NCBI RefSeq assembly: GCF_949628215.1
Contig: NW_027441286.1
Location: 124,001 to 188,000, forward strand
DNA: 64,000 bases
DNA from: Phalacrocorax aristotelis
Taxonomy: Eukaryota > Chordata > Aves > Suliformes > Phalacrocoracidae
Direction: 5' to 3'
The notes beneath the pieces were generated by a model. That model searched no databases and was not told where the DNA came from. It saw only the letters and a list, made by a program, of their open reading frames with translations. Positions 10,377 to 22,835 of this stretch are shown here, in pieces. A program made the translations under genes and the position numbers. Position 1 is the stretch's first letter. Every line of letters starts with the position of its first letter.

Positions 10377-11685
10377 ATCCCATGGACGGAACCGGGACCT
10401 ACTGTGAGGCACTGGGAAAGAAGTGGGAGGAAGCCGGGACAGACCAATATAGCCCAGTATGGACTAGACCAATATAGCCCAGTATGGACTGGAGGGAACT
10501 GCGAGGGAACCGCGAGAGAACCCCACAGAACAAACCATGGGGCACGAGAAGGCAGAGAATTAAGAATTAGGGACAGGGAGCCAGAAAAAAAAAAAAGAAA
10601 AAAACCAAAGGGAGACAGAGAGCAAAAGGAATCGCAATGCGTACGGAGAGAAGAGAGAAACAATTCTAGCATAGGGTCACGCGGGAGCCAGGGACAGCAA
10701 GATGGAGAAAGGACAGAAGCTACAGGCTACAGGGCAGAGAGGGAAGAATTAATGAATAGACACAGAGAGATGGGCAGAAAGACATGGAGAAAGGCTAAAG
10801 ATCACACGGCCTACAGGGAAGAGAGAAGAGAGGGAGGAATTTTAAAAACAGGGGCAAGAAGCCAGAGAGAGGGAGAGAGAAGCAACAATAAAATGGGGAC
10901 AAGCCACAGGGCAGCGAGGAGGGAATCAATGAATAAGAACACGAGACCAAAGAGAACACAATGTAGAATGGAAAAAAGGAACAGCGGCCTACAGGGAAGG
11001 AGGAATTAAAGATCAGGGACTGGGAGGCAGACAGAGACACATGAAGAAACAAGTGGAAAAAAAAAAAAAAACCAACAGCAATGGGCTACAAAGACAGAGA
11101 GGGAGGAAATGAGGAAATAAAACGTCGCAGCAAGGAGCTGGACAGAGAGAGATGAGGACAAACAAATAGCACGGGTCCACGTGACAGAGAACGTGGAATT
11201 AGAACACAGAGAGAGGGAGCCGGACAGAGAGAGAGGCCGAGAGAAACATCTAGACAGGCTACAGCGGGCAGAGGCAGGAATTAAAACCTAGGGACAGGGA
11301 GCTGGACAGAGAGAGATGGAGGTCACAGGGAACAGCGGTGGCTGCAGGAAGAACAGGAATTCATGAATAGGGAAAGGGAGCTGGACAGAGAAGAACTCAG
11401 AAAGGCAAGAACAGTAGCAGGGTACAGAGCAGAGAAGACGAATTAAAAAGCACGGGGGGAGCGTTGAGGCAGACAGAGAGAGATTAAGAAAAAAGTCACG
11501 GGCTACGTGGCAAAGAGGGAGGAATTCAGAAACGAGGATGGGAACCAAGGGAGAGTGTGCTGGTGAAGGATAACGGGCATTAAAAGTGAGGGACGGGGAG
11601 CTGGGAAAAGCGAGGCAGAGAAAAACAGAATCACAGAGAGAATCACACAAAGCCAAAAAAGAAGAAACTGAACAACAGGAACAGG
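10377..11685 (+). repeat. Purine-rich degenerate repeat, left part, unit 1
   Basis: Plus strand strongly biased to A and G. A degenerate repeat of roughly 60-90 bp recurs, with words such as ggctacagggcagagaggga, ggaattaa, gggacagggagc and gacagagagagatg. The first 120 bp (gaggcactgggaaagaagtg onward) match a module of the 1-7160 array, then a 24-bp duplication (accaatatagcccagtatgg) follows. No gene is supported. Confidence 0.85.
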
Positions 11686-12263
11686 TGTAACCAAAGCGAT
11701 GAAATCAACCAACCAGAGACGGTGTTCCATTACGGGAACATGGAGCGTACCAATCAGCGCACCTGTCGATCTGCATTTTAGTGCCTAGGCGATCGTTAAT
11801 GTCAGCAGAACAACAGACAACATGCTTCTGTCAGAAAAGGATGACAAAACGCGGTTTCGCTTAGCGGACTGAGAAAACTAGCCAAGACTGCCAAGAGTAA
11901 GAGCCGAGAAGCTAAAAGGTAATTCCGGCAGGGGGAGATCGCGACCACCGACTCACAGACCACCACCGACCCAAGTAACACCACCTACTCAGAAGAGAAC
12001 AACGGAAGAGGACAACCGAGCCTGCGCAGTGATTGACATACGGAACGAGCAAGTTTGTACCCATCGCTAGACAAGACAATAACGACTATGTATGAGTATG
12101 TAAAATTTTCATCTACAAATTGTACAGGAAAGGTGCGTGAGGTACGCACGCCAGGAGGAGCGATCCCCCGTGCATCCGGCGCCGTGAATATAGAATGCCT
12201 GCTCTTTAATACTAAATTGGTGTTGAGGAGTCGTTTCCGATTTTAACGCGTTTTTCGGTAACA
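11686..12263 (+). repeat. ERV-C copy 1 5' LTR
   Basis: Starts tgtaaccaaagcgatg, ends cggtaaca. The polyadenylation signal is altered to AATATA (gtgaatatagaatgcc) where the 3' LTR has AATAAA. Small differences from the 3' LTR across its length indicate an old insertion. Confidence 0.92.
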
Positions 12264-12267
12264 GTTT

Positions 12268-12285
12268 TGGCACCCCAGGTGGGAA
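12268..12285 (+). other. ERV-C primer binding site (copy 1)
   Basis: tggcaccccaggtgggaa begins 4 bp after the 5' LTR, the normal place for the tRNA primer site and with the expected TGG start. I could not assign the tRNA with confidence. The same site is at 22419-22436 and 48045-48062. Confidence 0.7.
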
Positions 12286-12684
12286 CCTGCTTTTGAATCT
12301 CGACGGATCCGTGGGATCGTGGGACCTGCAGCCGGCCCCGAGGAATTCTCCGGGAGAGCTTCCGATCCCCGGGCCAGAGAATTCTGAGCAAGATCCCCTG
12401 GATTGAGGTAAACAAGGCATTCTTTGAAGAAGAAACTTAGGTAGAATAATACGTGGGGTTAGTTTCCCACATAGGATAGGATAGCGGGTTTGAGTCCCAC
12501 AGGCCTGCCCGTAAGGCGCGGCGAAAGCCACGCAGGGTCGGGGCCAAGAGGTGCCTCGGTTGGTAAGTCTCTGCTAGGCGAAAGCCTGTGGAGCGGGACC
12601 CGAGGGTAGGGGAGTCTTCAACAGGGGGTTGAAGTCTCCAGGGATATCTAGCAGGGGGCTACAGATCCCAGTGGCAGATTTCCA

Positions 12685-13615
12685 GTGAGACCTCTAACGG
12701 GGGTTGGAGTCCCTCTGACTACTATTTGCGATAGCGCACAATCACAACTACTAGTTGACTGGGAGACGGGAGCATTACTGAGTAGGAAACCTATCCCACA
12801 GAGAACACCTTTGCAATGTATTTTGAAGCACTGGAAAGACGTCGGGGGCGGTGACCCACTAACTCGGAAACCATTAATTGAATATTGCAATCATTGGTGG
12901 CCAACGTATCAATTGGAAGGTGGGCACAAATGGCCAGAACATGAGACATTGCAATATCGTACCATCTTGCAATTAATGTTGTTTTGTAAAAAGGGAAGGC
13001 AAATGGGAAGAAGTGGCATATGTTGATTTGTTCTTTACACCGTGGAATCATCCCGAGCAGCAGAAACAGCGTGAGGTATGTCCACAAGATTCTACGGCAA
13101 TGTTTCTGAAAAGAGGAAAACGTGGTGAGAACTTGAAAGAGTGTTGCTCTACTTGTGATACTGGATACTTCGCTTGATGAAACTGACAAGAAAATAGTAC
13201 TGAATACAGCCAGAAGGCAGGTGCAGGGAGCACATGCTAACGGGAATTTACAGAGAACAATGAATAAGAATTTTCCATCTACAAATCCCGAGTGGGACCC
13301 TAATCAGCCAGGACCCAGGGGAATGTTGACTAGATGTCAGAGAGAGATTTTATTTGGAGTAAGACAAGCAATGCCAAAAGCAATAAATTGGTCAAAATTT
13401 ATGAAGTGAGACAAGAATTAAGTGAGTCCCCTTCAGCCTTTATGGAAAGACTGAAGGTGACCACCAGAAAATATACTCATTTGAACCCAGAAAAACCAGA
13501 AAAAGCAATTCAGCTGGTCTCTATATTCATAAGACAATCAGCCCCAGATGGGGGCGGGGGGAGAGAAAACAACCTTCAGAAACTAGAACAACCTGAATCC
13601 AGAGATCTGGGTTAA
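12685..13615 (+). pseudogene. gag: ERV-C copy 1 gag remnant
   Basis: A matrix-like stretch (12685-13026; CNHWWPTYQLEGGHKWPE, then LQLMLFCKKG) and a capsid-like stretch (13155-13615; INWSKF, then SPSAFMERLKVTTRKYT in the major homology region, then IRQSAPD) lie in different frames separated by stops. No start codon joins them. The family resemblance is to gammaretrovirus-like Gag. No zinc knuckle is evident. Not functional. Confidence 0.85.
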
Positions 13616-13677
13616 ATGCTTGAAGTAGCTTGGCATGAAGGAGACCAGGGGAATCAACCCTAGCTGAACACCTGGTT

Positions 13678-16672
13678 ACACTGAAGCTACGGAATGAAGA
13701 AATAGAATTTTTGGTAGATACGGGAGCCACTTATTTGGTATTGAATACACGTGAAGAGAAATTTGATCATAAATCAGTAGATGTTGCTAGCGCAACAGGG
13801 CAAAGAAAAATTAGCCCCTCTCAGAGCCATTAAAGTTTAAATTGGAGAAGCAATGGGCAACTCACCAGTTTCTGCATATGCCTGAATGTCCACTGCCTCT
13901 GTTATGACGAGATCTATTAGGTCAATTAGATGCTCAAGTAACTTTTAAAGATGGAGAGATTAAATCACTAATACCAGAATCAAAAGCCACAGAGGCGAGA
14001 GCGTTTATGTTACAGGATTCCTCCAGGGAGGAACAGGTTCCCAAGGAAGTGGAAAACGTAGTAATTCCTTTGGTTTGAGCGAGCGGAGCTCCGGAGCGAT
14101 CTAAGTGGGCAGAGCCGGTAAAAGTAACCTTAAAGCTTGGAGCCAAGCCCGTAAGACAAAAACAATACCCTATTAAGCGAGAGGCTCGAAAAGGATTACA
14201 GAAGTTAATTATAAAATTTTTCAGAATATGAGCTTTTAGTGGAATGTGAATCAGAATATAGTACTCCTGTGTCGCCAGTAAAGAAATCTAGAGGCAAAGA
14301 GTATTAGCTAGTTCACGATTTAAGGGCTATAAATCAGGTGGTCCAAGATATACATCCGGTAGTAGCTAATCCATACACTTTACTGACCTCTTTTAAAGGA
14401 GGAGCATAAATGGTTTACTGTACTAGATTTGAAGGACGCCTTCTTTTGCATACCTCCAGGCATAAAAAGTCAAAGCCTATTTGCTTTGCAATGGGAAAGC
14501 CCCACCACAGAATGAAAGACACAGCTACCATGGACCGTACTTCCACAAGGATTTAAAAATAGTCCTACGATACTTGAGACTCAGCTGGCAAAAAAAAATT
14601 AGAGATATAGAAAAAACAGAACCCAGGGAGAGGCATCTTGTTACAGAATGCGGATGACATTCTGATAGCGGCACAAAGTAAAGAAAAATGTTTTGAAATT
14701 TTTAAATTTTCTCGGCCAAGGAAGATGCGGAGTTTCCAGAAACAAAACCCAAATAGGAAAAGAAGCAGCCATTTATTTAGGATTTGAAATATCTCAAAGA
14801 CAAAGACAATTAGAAAGTGAAAAGAAAGAAACTATTTGTCAAATTCCCGAACCTAGCAGCCCGAAGGAACTGAGAGCTTTTCTGAAAACAATGAAATAGC
14901 ATCAGCTCTGGATTCTGAACTGTAGACTGTATGTAAAACCATTATTTGAGGCATTGAAAGACTCAAAAGGATAAATATTTAACCTGGACGCCCGGATGCC
15001 AAACGGCATTCAAAGAACTGAAAAGAGCCTCGATGATGGCCCCTGCATTAGGCCTACCTGATTTCGCTAAACCTTTTCAGTTGTTTGTCCACGAAAGACA
15101 ACATTTAGCCCTTGGAGTGCTGACACAGCGACTGGGAACCTGGAAGAGACCTGTGGGCTACTTCTCCAAACAACCTGACCACGCGAGTAAAAGATGGCCT
15201 AGGTGTTTACGGGCAGTAGCAACAACAGCGCTGCCGATCCGGGAAGCCCCAAAGTTAACAATGGGACAGAAGATGACAGTATATGTCCCGCACATAGCGG
15301 TGACTGTTTTAGAACAAAAGGGGGGTCGTTGGCTATCCCTTAGCAGAATGTTGAAATATCAAGTTGTTCTGTTAGAACAAGACGATGTGGAATCGAAGAC
15401 TACTGCTATACTGAATCCTGCTATGTTTTTAACAACAGAAAACCTTACGGACAATTTAGAACACGATCGCTTGCTAACTATTGAACAAGTCTATTCCAGC
15501 AGACCAGACCTGAGACACAAACCTCTGGGAAAATCCTGATCTGGAGTTGTTTACAGATGGAAGAAGCTCTGGGCGAGAAGAGAAGCGAATGGCCGGATAT
15601 GCTGTCGTTATCGCCGCCGAGGGAATGGAGTCAGGGGTGCTGCCTGCAAACACCTCAGCACAGAAAGCAGTATTGGTAGCATTGAAGCGAGCTCTGCGAA
15701 TGGCAGAAGGACAAAGGATAAATATCTAGACTGATTCCAAACGTGCATTTGGTGTGATCCACGATCATGGAGCTATTGGGAAGGAGAAAGGACTGCCATC
15801 AGCCCAAGAATCATCAATACAGCATAAAGAAGAAATTCTCCAACTTCCGGAAGACGTGCAGAAACCAAAAGAAGTGGCGGTAAAGCGTTGCAAAGCTCAT
15901 CAATTTGGCCAGACGGCTGTAAACATAAGCAAACGACTGACCGATAAAGCTGCAAAGAGGACTGCAGAGCAAGGTATCCTTGCACTAGTACCAGTAAAAC
16001 AGATCAGAATTCCAAAGTTGAAACCGAGATATAATAAATTGGATGAGCAATTAGCAGAACAATTGGAAGCATCACAAAACACAGAGAGATGGTAGGTAAC
16101 ACCAGAAAAACAAGTAATAACAACAACCACCCCACAAGTTATGACAGAACTTGCAAAAGAAAACCATGAGCAAACACATTAGGCTGTAGGCGCTACGGTT
16201 TTGAGTTTAAAAACATCTGTAGCGTGTGTAGGCACGACAAGAATAGTTAAACCCATAGTAGCTAAGTGTCCAATCTGTCCTAGAAATAATCCCCTGAACC
16301 AAAGGAAACAACCTTTAGGAGTAACAAAACAAAAAATTCTCCCGGAAATTATTAGCAAATTAAGTTCTCTGAGTTACCCAGACAAAATAGATAGAGCAGT
16401 ATTTGTCAGTGCTGATTGACAAATTTTCTAGATGGCCAGCAGCTTTCTCGTGCTGCACCGACAAAGCTAGAGTAGTAGTTAAGACGTTGCTGAAGGAAAT
16501 AATACCAAGATTTAGAGTGCCAACGGGAATGTCCTCTGATAGAGCACCACATTTTTTTGCAGAGGTACTTCAACAAATTAATAAAATTTTGGGTAGAAAA
16601 TGGGACCTGCATACACCCTGGAGACCACAATCAAGTGAAAAATTTCAGAACATGAAGCAAACACTAAACTGA
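13678..16672 (+). pseudogene. pol: ERV-C copy 1 pro-pol remnant
   Basis: Protease active site (FLVDTGATYLV, from about 13708), RT including an altered catalytic box (ADDILIA at about 14650, where YVDD is expected), a connection/RNase H part (15033-15729, FTDGRSSG) cut by a TAG at 15727-15729 just before TDSKRAFGV, and integrase core fragments (16403-16672: DKFSRWPAAF, SSDRAPHF, TPWRPQSSEKF) are spread over all three frames with many stops. The third catalytic position of integrase looks lost. All these lesions recur in copies 2 and 3. Confidence 0.88.
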
Positions 16673-16755
16673 CATAGTGGAATATTATTGATCTAGGATG
16701 GAAGTATTGAGAAAATTATTATTTCAGAACTTCCAGAACTTCCAAACAGGGGAAA

Positions 16756-17329
16756 TGTAACCAAAGTGATGAAATCAACCAGAGACGGTGTTCCATTACG
16801 GGAACATGGAGCGTACCAATCAGCGCATCTGTCGATCTGCATTTTAGTGCCTAGGCGATCGTTAATGCGAACAGAACAACAGACAACGTGCTTCTGTCAG
16901 AAAAGGATGACAAAACGCGGTTTCGCTTAGCGGACTGAGAAAACTAGCCAAGACTGCCAAGAGTAAGAGCCGAGAAGCTAAAAGGTAATTCCGGCAGGGG
17001 GAGATCGCGACCACCGACTCACAGACCACCACCGACCCAAGTAACACCACCTACTCAGAAGAGAACAACGGAAGAGGACAACCGAGCCTGCGCAGCGATT
17101 TACATACGGAACGAGCAAGTTTGTACCAATCAGCAGACAGGACAATAATGAATATGTATGAATACGTAAAACATTGATCTACAAATTGTACGGGAAAGGT
17201 GCGTGAGGTACGCACGCCAGGAGGAGCGATCCCCCGTGCATCCGGCGCCACGAATAAAGAATGCCTGCTCTTTAATACTAAATTGGTGTTGAGGAGTCGT
17301 TTCCGATTTTAACGCGTTTTTCGGTAACA
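16756..17329 (+). repeat. ERV-C copy 1 3' LTR
   Basis: Starts tgtaaccaaagtgatg after aaacaggggaaa, ends cggtaaca; AATAAA at 17253-17258. A 10-bp duplication (cagaacttcc) just before the element end is private to this copy. Confidence 0.92.
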
Positions 17330-17580
17330 CAGGGAGTCAGATCAAGAGAGCCAGAGAACAACAAAACACCGACAGGCTACAGGACAGAGCAGGAGGAATA
17401 AAAAAAAAAAAACACGGAGCCAGAGCCAGGCAGAGAGAGGCGGAGAAAGAAAAAGGAGCCACAGGCTACAGGACAGAGAGAGGGAGGACTGAAAAGACGG
17501 GGAGGCAGGGAGACACTCAGAGCGAGATGGAGAAAGAAGGTGCGGGGGGGGGGGGGGGGGGCGCAAAAAAAAAAAGTAAA
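17330..17580 (+). repeat. Purine-rich repeat, right part, unit 2
   Basis: Same sequence as 7427-7660 with small changes; the poly-G tract is expanded to 18 (17544-17561). It begins with CAGG, the right copy of the ERV-C target duplication. Confidence 0.85.
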
Positions 17581-18802
17581 TTTTGCAGCAGGTAAGGAAA
17601 GAGAGGGGGCCGGGGGAGAGACAGGGAGGGCCCAGGACGCACAAGAGAGGCAACGGGGCCCCAGTGGCCCAGGACTCACCGCGACTCTCGCTCTCAGCGC
17701 TGCTGGCACAATTTAGCCGTTCAGATGCTTCTTTCCCCTCCTCTCCTCCCTGCCTCTTCTGCAGCTCCAGACTCTAGGCCGTCCTCCACCTGAAGAGAAT
17801 ACGTGGGTATCTTACAGCTCTTACCAGATGAGGCTTCCTAGGCACGTAGCCTAGCTCGCTCGTGCACTACACGCCCGTACCCAACTCCGGGTTACGCGTA
17901 CAGACCCTACGGTGCACGTTGGTGGCCTGGCCCGCTGCGGGCTATGAAGGGGGATCCTTCCTCCCCCACCTGCATGGACAGGCTCTCTCTTGCCTGCGGC
18001 AGGAAGGCAGCTGGCAGCCAGAGCACCTTCAGTTTCTTCTTCTTTACCTTTCGTTGGCGTCTCCAGCTTCAGCTGAGGCAGCTCCTGTCCGCAGCCGGGA
18101 AGGGCTTTGTCTATCCCTTTTCGGCCCTGCGCTGCGAGGACGGCGAGGACGGGCAGAGAGAAGCCACGCGAGCCTGAGACGGCCGCAGGCAACGGCATCC
18201 CCGGGGGAAGGACAGACAACCACGTCCTCAGCACGGTCTCTGGGAGAGGGAAAGAAGAAACAGTGACCGTCATTACCGTCGATCGACCCTGGCCAAAGCC
18301 TCTCCTTCTGCAGGGGCTTCTGGACACACCGCTCCCTCCCCACGCTACTGCTAAGGGCCCCTGCACCAAGGGGGAATCCAGTGCGCTTGAGGGACGGCTT
18401 GCTGCCTTCACGACAGGGCCTGGGGGCGGCCTAAGGCTATGCAGCACGCTTATGGGGAGGTGCCGGAGCTGGGGGCAGGCGCACGGGGCAAGGGGTGCCC
18501 GGGGAGGCTGAGCGGGACCTCCGGTGGGCCGGGGAGGCGGCCATCATCTGCGCCCTGGGCACGGGGAAAAGGTCATCGTCCTCCTCCTTTCCCTCTTCCC
18601 TTCTGTCAGCTCCCGGGGAACTCACCGCTTCTCGGGAAGCGGCCGCACCCGCAAGCCCCCAGTAATCAACACGAAGCCAACCCCAAAAATACACCTCGCG
18701 TACCGTACGCGCCACGGCCGGCCGGCACCCGAGCGCCGGAAGACCGCGCCTCCCGCCATGCCCGGCGAACCACGTGACAGGGCCGGCAGCCACTGCGCCA
18801 GG

Positions 18803-18883
18803 AATACAGCTCCCGGCATGCTCTGCGGCACAACCCGGCCGCCCGGCAGCCGCAAGGACTACAGCTCCCGGCATGCTCTGCGG
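18803..18883 (-). promoter_or_regulatory. Paired ZNF143-type motifs, unit 2
   Basis: Same pair as in unit 1, starting at 18805 and 18860, 55 bp apart, unchanged in sequence. Confidence 0.7.
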
Positions 18884-19862
18884 CACAACCCGGCCGCCCG
18901 GCGGCCGGTTTGATGCGGAGCCACCCAGCATCCCTGCGAGCACAGCTGCAGGCGCAACAGCAGTTACGCAGCCACAACTAGGCACTAAACAAAGGCTTTC
19001 CAACACTGGAGGTCTAGAACAGGTAGACATTAGCACAGAAGCACAAGGGGCTCCGTCACCCTGCACAAATCTCCCCGTGCCTACACACGCACACGTTCAG
19101 AAGTTAGTTATCAGAAAACGCCCGACTCAGCCATTTGCCACAGTCACGAGACTCACGACATGATAACACGACATGACACGCGAGGTGGGCTCAGAGTTTT
19201 AAGGCAAGAAATACCTCCCACGCCCCCCACCCGAGATCTTTCAGGGTCCACACCTGCCATCGCCCCGCACCAAACCTACCCGGCCAAAGGCTTTCAGGTG
19301 GCCCGAAACACTGTACACAGAAAATAACCAGGGACAGACCTGCATTGTTCGGAAGCGAACGATGCCCGACCGGGGCTCCTCTGCGGGGCACGGAGCCCCC
19401 CGGCCCCGCCCGGAGACACACACCCGCCCCCCGCTGCCCGAACTCACCCACCAGCGCTCTCCGGCCCCCGGACACGGGCCGCGCTGCTCTCTCAGGCGGC
19501 TGCCGCAGGCGAGGCTCGGGCACCGCCAGGCCTCCAGGCGTCCCGAGGGGCTGCCGGCCACCGCAGGGGATGGCTGCCGGCGGCCGGACCGCCGCGGCGC
19601 TCCCCGCCCAGCTCCGAGCAGGCTCCGCCGGCCGCGGGCTTCCCACGCCGGGCCGCAGAGGGCCCCGGCACCGCACAGGGACGCCTCGCGACCCGGCCGC
19701 CACACGCACCGGCCCTTCGGCCTCCACACGCACCGCTCCCGCCCCCGCTCCGACGCGCCGCGCACGCGCCACCGGAAGCCCGAGCCCCGCGGGGCGGCCC
19801 TTAAAGGGCGGCCGGAAGGAACGGCCCCCACCGGCCCCGCCACCGCGCCCAGCCGGTGAGCG

Positions 19863-19879
19863 CCAGCGCCCCCTGCTGG
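19863..19879 (-). promoter_or_regulatory. CTCF consensus motif, unit 2
   Basis: ccagcgccccctgctgg, identical to the unit 1 site and in the same orientation. Confidence 0.75.
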
Positions 19880-20164
19880 CCGGGCCGCGCTCAGCTCGCG
19901 AGGGCGCCGAGGGCCGGGCGGGGCGGGACGCGCCGGCTCGGGGCCAGCGCCTTCTCGGAGCGAGCGGGAAACCCCTGCGGGCCCCGGTCACGGCCGGGCA
20001 CAGCCGCGCGCCCTCCGAGAGCTGCTGAACGGGGCTGCCGCTCGTGACACATACCGAGCCGTCTGCGACGGGAGCGGGCAGAGGAGGAAGGGGCCGGCGG
20101 CCGCGGCGCCCTGGCCCCAGGCGAGGGGGGGGGGGGGCTGGGGCCCGGGGGGCCGCCCCCCTAC

Positions 20165-20523
20165 TCACAGTTCCCTCCCAGTTCCCTCCCAGTTCCCTCC
20201 CAGTTCCCTCCCAGTTCCCTCCAGTTCCCTCCCAGTTCCCTCACAGTTCCCTCACAGTTCCCTCACAGTTCCCTCACAGTTCCCTCACAGTTCCCTCACA
20301 GTTCCCTCACAGTTCCCTCACAGTTCCCTCACAGTTCCCTCACAGTTCCCTCACAGTTCCCTCACAGTTCCCTCACAGTTCCCTCACAGTTCCCTCACAG
20401 TTCCCTCCCAGTTCCCTCCCAGTTCCCTCCCAGTTCCCTCCCAGTTCCCTCCCAGTTCCCTCACAGTTCCCTCACAGTTCCCTCACAGTTCCCTCACAGT
20501 TCCCTCACAGTTCCCTCACAGTT
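20165..20523 (+). repeat. 11-bp minisatellite, unit 2 (longest)
   Basis: About 32 copies. Two blocks use cccagttccct (about 20174-20240 and 20404-20458) and the rest cacagttccct, so the two unit types are spatially clustered as expected from local unequal exchange or slippage. Confidence 0.95.
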
Positions 20524-21836
20524 CATCCCATGGACGGAACCGGGACCTACTGTGAGGCACTGGGAAAGAAGTGGGAGGAAGCCGGGACAGACCAATATAG
20601 CCCAGTATGGACTAGACCAATATAGCCCAGTATGGACTGGAGGGAACTGCGAGGGAACCGCGAGAGAACCCCACAGAACAAACCATGGGGCACGAGAAGG
20701 CAGAGAATTAAGAATTAGGGACAGGGAGCCAGAAAAAAAAAAAGAAAAAAACCAAAGGGAGACAGAGAGCAAAAGGAATCGCAATGCGTACGGAGAGAAG
20801 AGAGAAACAATTCTAGCATAGGGTCACGCGGGAGCCAGGGACAGCAAGATGGAGAAAGGACAGAAGCTACAGGCTACAGGGCAGAGAGGGAAGAATTAAT
20901 GAATAGACACAGAGAGATGGGCAGAAAGACATGGAGAAAGGCTAAAGATCACACGGCCTACAGGGAAGAGAGAAGAGAGGGAGGAATTTTAAAAACAGGG
21001 GCAAGAAGCCAGAGAGAGGGAGAGAGAAGCAACAATAAAATGGGGACAAGCCACAGGGCAGCGAGGAGGGAATCAATGAATAAGAACACGAGACCAAAGA
21101 GAACACAATGTAGAATGGAAAAAAGGAACAGCGGCCTACAGGGAAGGAGGAATTAAAGATCAGGGACTGGGAGGCAGACAGAGACACATGAAGAAACAAG
21201 TGAAAAAAAAGAAAAAAACAAACCAACAGCAATGGGCTACAAAGACAGAGAGGGAGGAAATGAGGAAATAAAACGTCGCAGCAAGGAGCTGGACAGAGAG
21301 AGATGAGGACAAACAAATAGCACGGGTCCACGTGACAGAGAACGTGGAATTAGAACACAGAGAGAGGGAGCCGGACAGAGAGAGAGGCCGAGAGAAACAT
21401 CTAGACAGGCTACAGCGGGCAGAGGCAGGAATTAAAACCTAGGGACAGGGAGCTGGACAGAGAGAGATGGAGGTCACAGGGAACAGCGGTGGCTGCAGGA
21501 AGAACAGGAATTCATGAATAGGGAAAGGGAGCTGGACAGAGAAGAACTCAGAAAGGCAAGAACAGTAGCAGGGTACAGAGCAGAGAAGACGAATTAAAAA
21601 GCACGGGGGGAGCGTTGAGGCAGACAGAGAGAGATTAAGAAAAAAGTCACGGGCTACGTGGCAAAGCAGGAGGAATTCAGAAACGAGGATGGGAACCAAG
21701 GGAGAGTGTGCTGGTGAAGGATAACGGGCATTAAAAGTGAGGGACGGGGAGCTGGGAAAAGCGAGGCAGAGAAAAACAGAATCACAGAGAGAATCACACA
21801 AAGCCAAAAAAGAAGAAACTGAACAACAGGAACAGG
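20524..21836 (+). repeat. Purine-rich repeat, left part, unit 2
   Basis: Near-identical to 10377-11685; differs in A-run lengths (for example near 21202) and in cagcaggagg versus gagggagga near 21665. No gene seen. Confidence 0.85.
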
Positions 21837-22414
21837 TGTAACCAAAGCGATGAAATCAACCAACCAGAGACGGTGTTCCATTACGGGAACATGGAGCGTA
21901 CCAATCAGTGCACCTGTCGATCTGCATTTTAGTGCCTAGGCGATCGTTAATGTCAGCAGAACAACAGACAACATGCTTCTGTCAGAAAAGGATGACAAAA
22001 CGCGGTTTCGCTTAGCGGACTGAGAAAACTAGCCAAGACTGCCAAGAGTAAGAGCCGAGAAGCTAAAAGGTAATTCCGGCAGGGGGAGATCGCGACCACC
22101 GACTCACAGACCACCACCGACCCAAGTAACACCACCTACTCAGAAGAGAACAACGGAAGAGGACAACCGAGCCTGCGCAGTGATTGACATACGGAACGAG
22201 CAAGTTTGTACCCATCGCTAGACAAGACAATAATGACTATGTATGAGTATGTAAAATTTTCATCTACAAATTGTACAGGAAAGGTGCGTGAGGTACGCAC
22301 GCCAGGAGGAGCGATCCCCCGTGCATCCGGCGCCGTGAATATAGAATGCCTGCTCTTTAATACTAAATTGGTGTTGAGGAGTCGTTTCTGATTTTAACGC
22401 GTTTTTCGGTAACA
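21837..22414 (+). repeat. ERV-C copy 2 5' LTR
   Basis: Same as the copy 1 5' LTR with few changes; keeps the AATATA variant of the polyadenylation signal. Confidence 0.92.
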
Positions 22415-22835
22415 GTTTTGGCACCCCAGGTGGGAACCTGCTTTTGAATCTCGACGGATCCGTGGGATCGTGGGACCTGCAGCCGGCCCCGAGGAATTCT
22501 CCGGGAGAGCTTCCGATCCCCGGGCCAGAGAATTCTGAGCAAGATCCCCTGGATTGAGGTAAACAAGGCATTCTTTGAAGAAGAAACTTAGGTAGAATAA
22601 TACGTGGGGTTAGTTTCCCACATAGGATAGGATAGCGGGTTTGAGTCCCACAGGCCTGCCCGTAAGGCGCGGCGAAAGCCACGCAGGGTCGGGGCCAAGA
22701 GGTGCCTCGGTTGGTAAGTCTCTGCTAGGCGAAAGCCTGTGGAGCGGGACCCGAGGGTAGGGGAGTCTTCAACAGGGGGTTGAAGTCTCCAGGGATATCT
22801 AGCAGGGGGCTACAGATCCCAGTGGCAGATTTCCA

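Larger units (their letters stand above)
11686..17329 (+). mobile_element. ERV-C copy 1, degraded gamma-like provirus without env
   Basis: Complete LTR-to-LTR element. 5' LTR 11686-12263 (578 bp) and 3' LTR 16756-17329 (574 bp) begin TGTAACC and end GGTAACA; a 4-bp target duplication CAGG flanks it (11682-11685, 17330-17333), fitting a gammaretrovirus-type integrase. The interior (12264-16755) has recognisable matrix, capsid, protease, RT, RNase H and partial integrase reading in many short frames with stops and shifts. No env remains: integrase sequence ends about 80 bp before the 3' LTR. It lies in the purine-rich repeat. Confidence 0.93.
17581..20164. other. CpG-rich promoter-like segment, unit 2
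   Basis: Near-identical to 7661-10234. The candidate minus-strand exon lies at 18626-18759. A few single-base differences and short indels exist (for example one G fewer in the run near 19666). The 325-codon minus-strand open frame at 19191-20168 is not intact in the same form in the other copies, so I do not call it a gene. Confidence 0.6.

Noticed and set aside
12268-12285. Assignment of the ERV-C primer site to a named tRNA
   Set aside because: The 18 bases resemble several tRNA 3' ends only partly; a tRNA database comparison would be needed.
16673-16755. Env remnant at the ERV-C 3' end
   Set aside because: Only about 80 bp separate integrase sequence from the LTR; no fusion peptide, CX6CC or membrane anchor can be seen.
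19191-20168. 325-codon minus-strand open frame in the CpG-rich segment of unit 2
   Set aside because: Length depends on single-base indels and is broken up in units 1, 3 and 4. Arg/Pro/Gly/Ala composition is what GC-rich DNA gives in several frames, and it overlaps equally long plus-strand frames.
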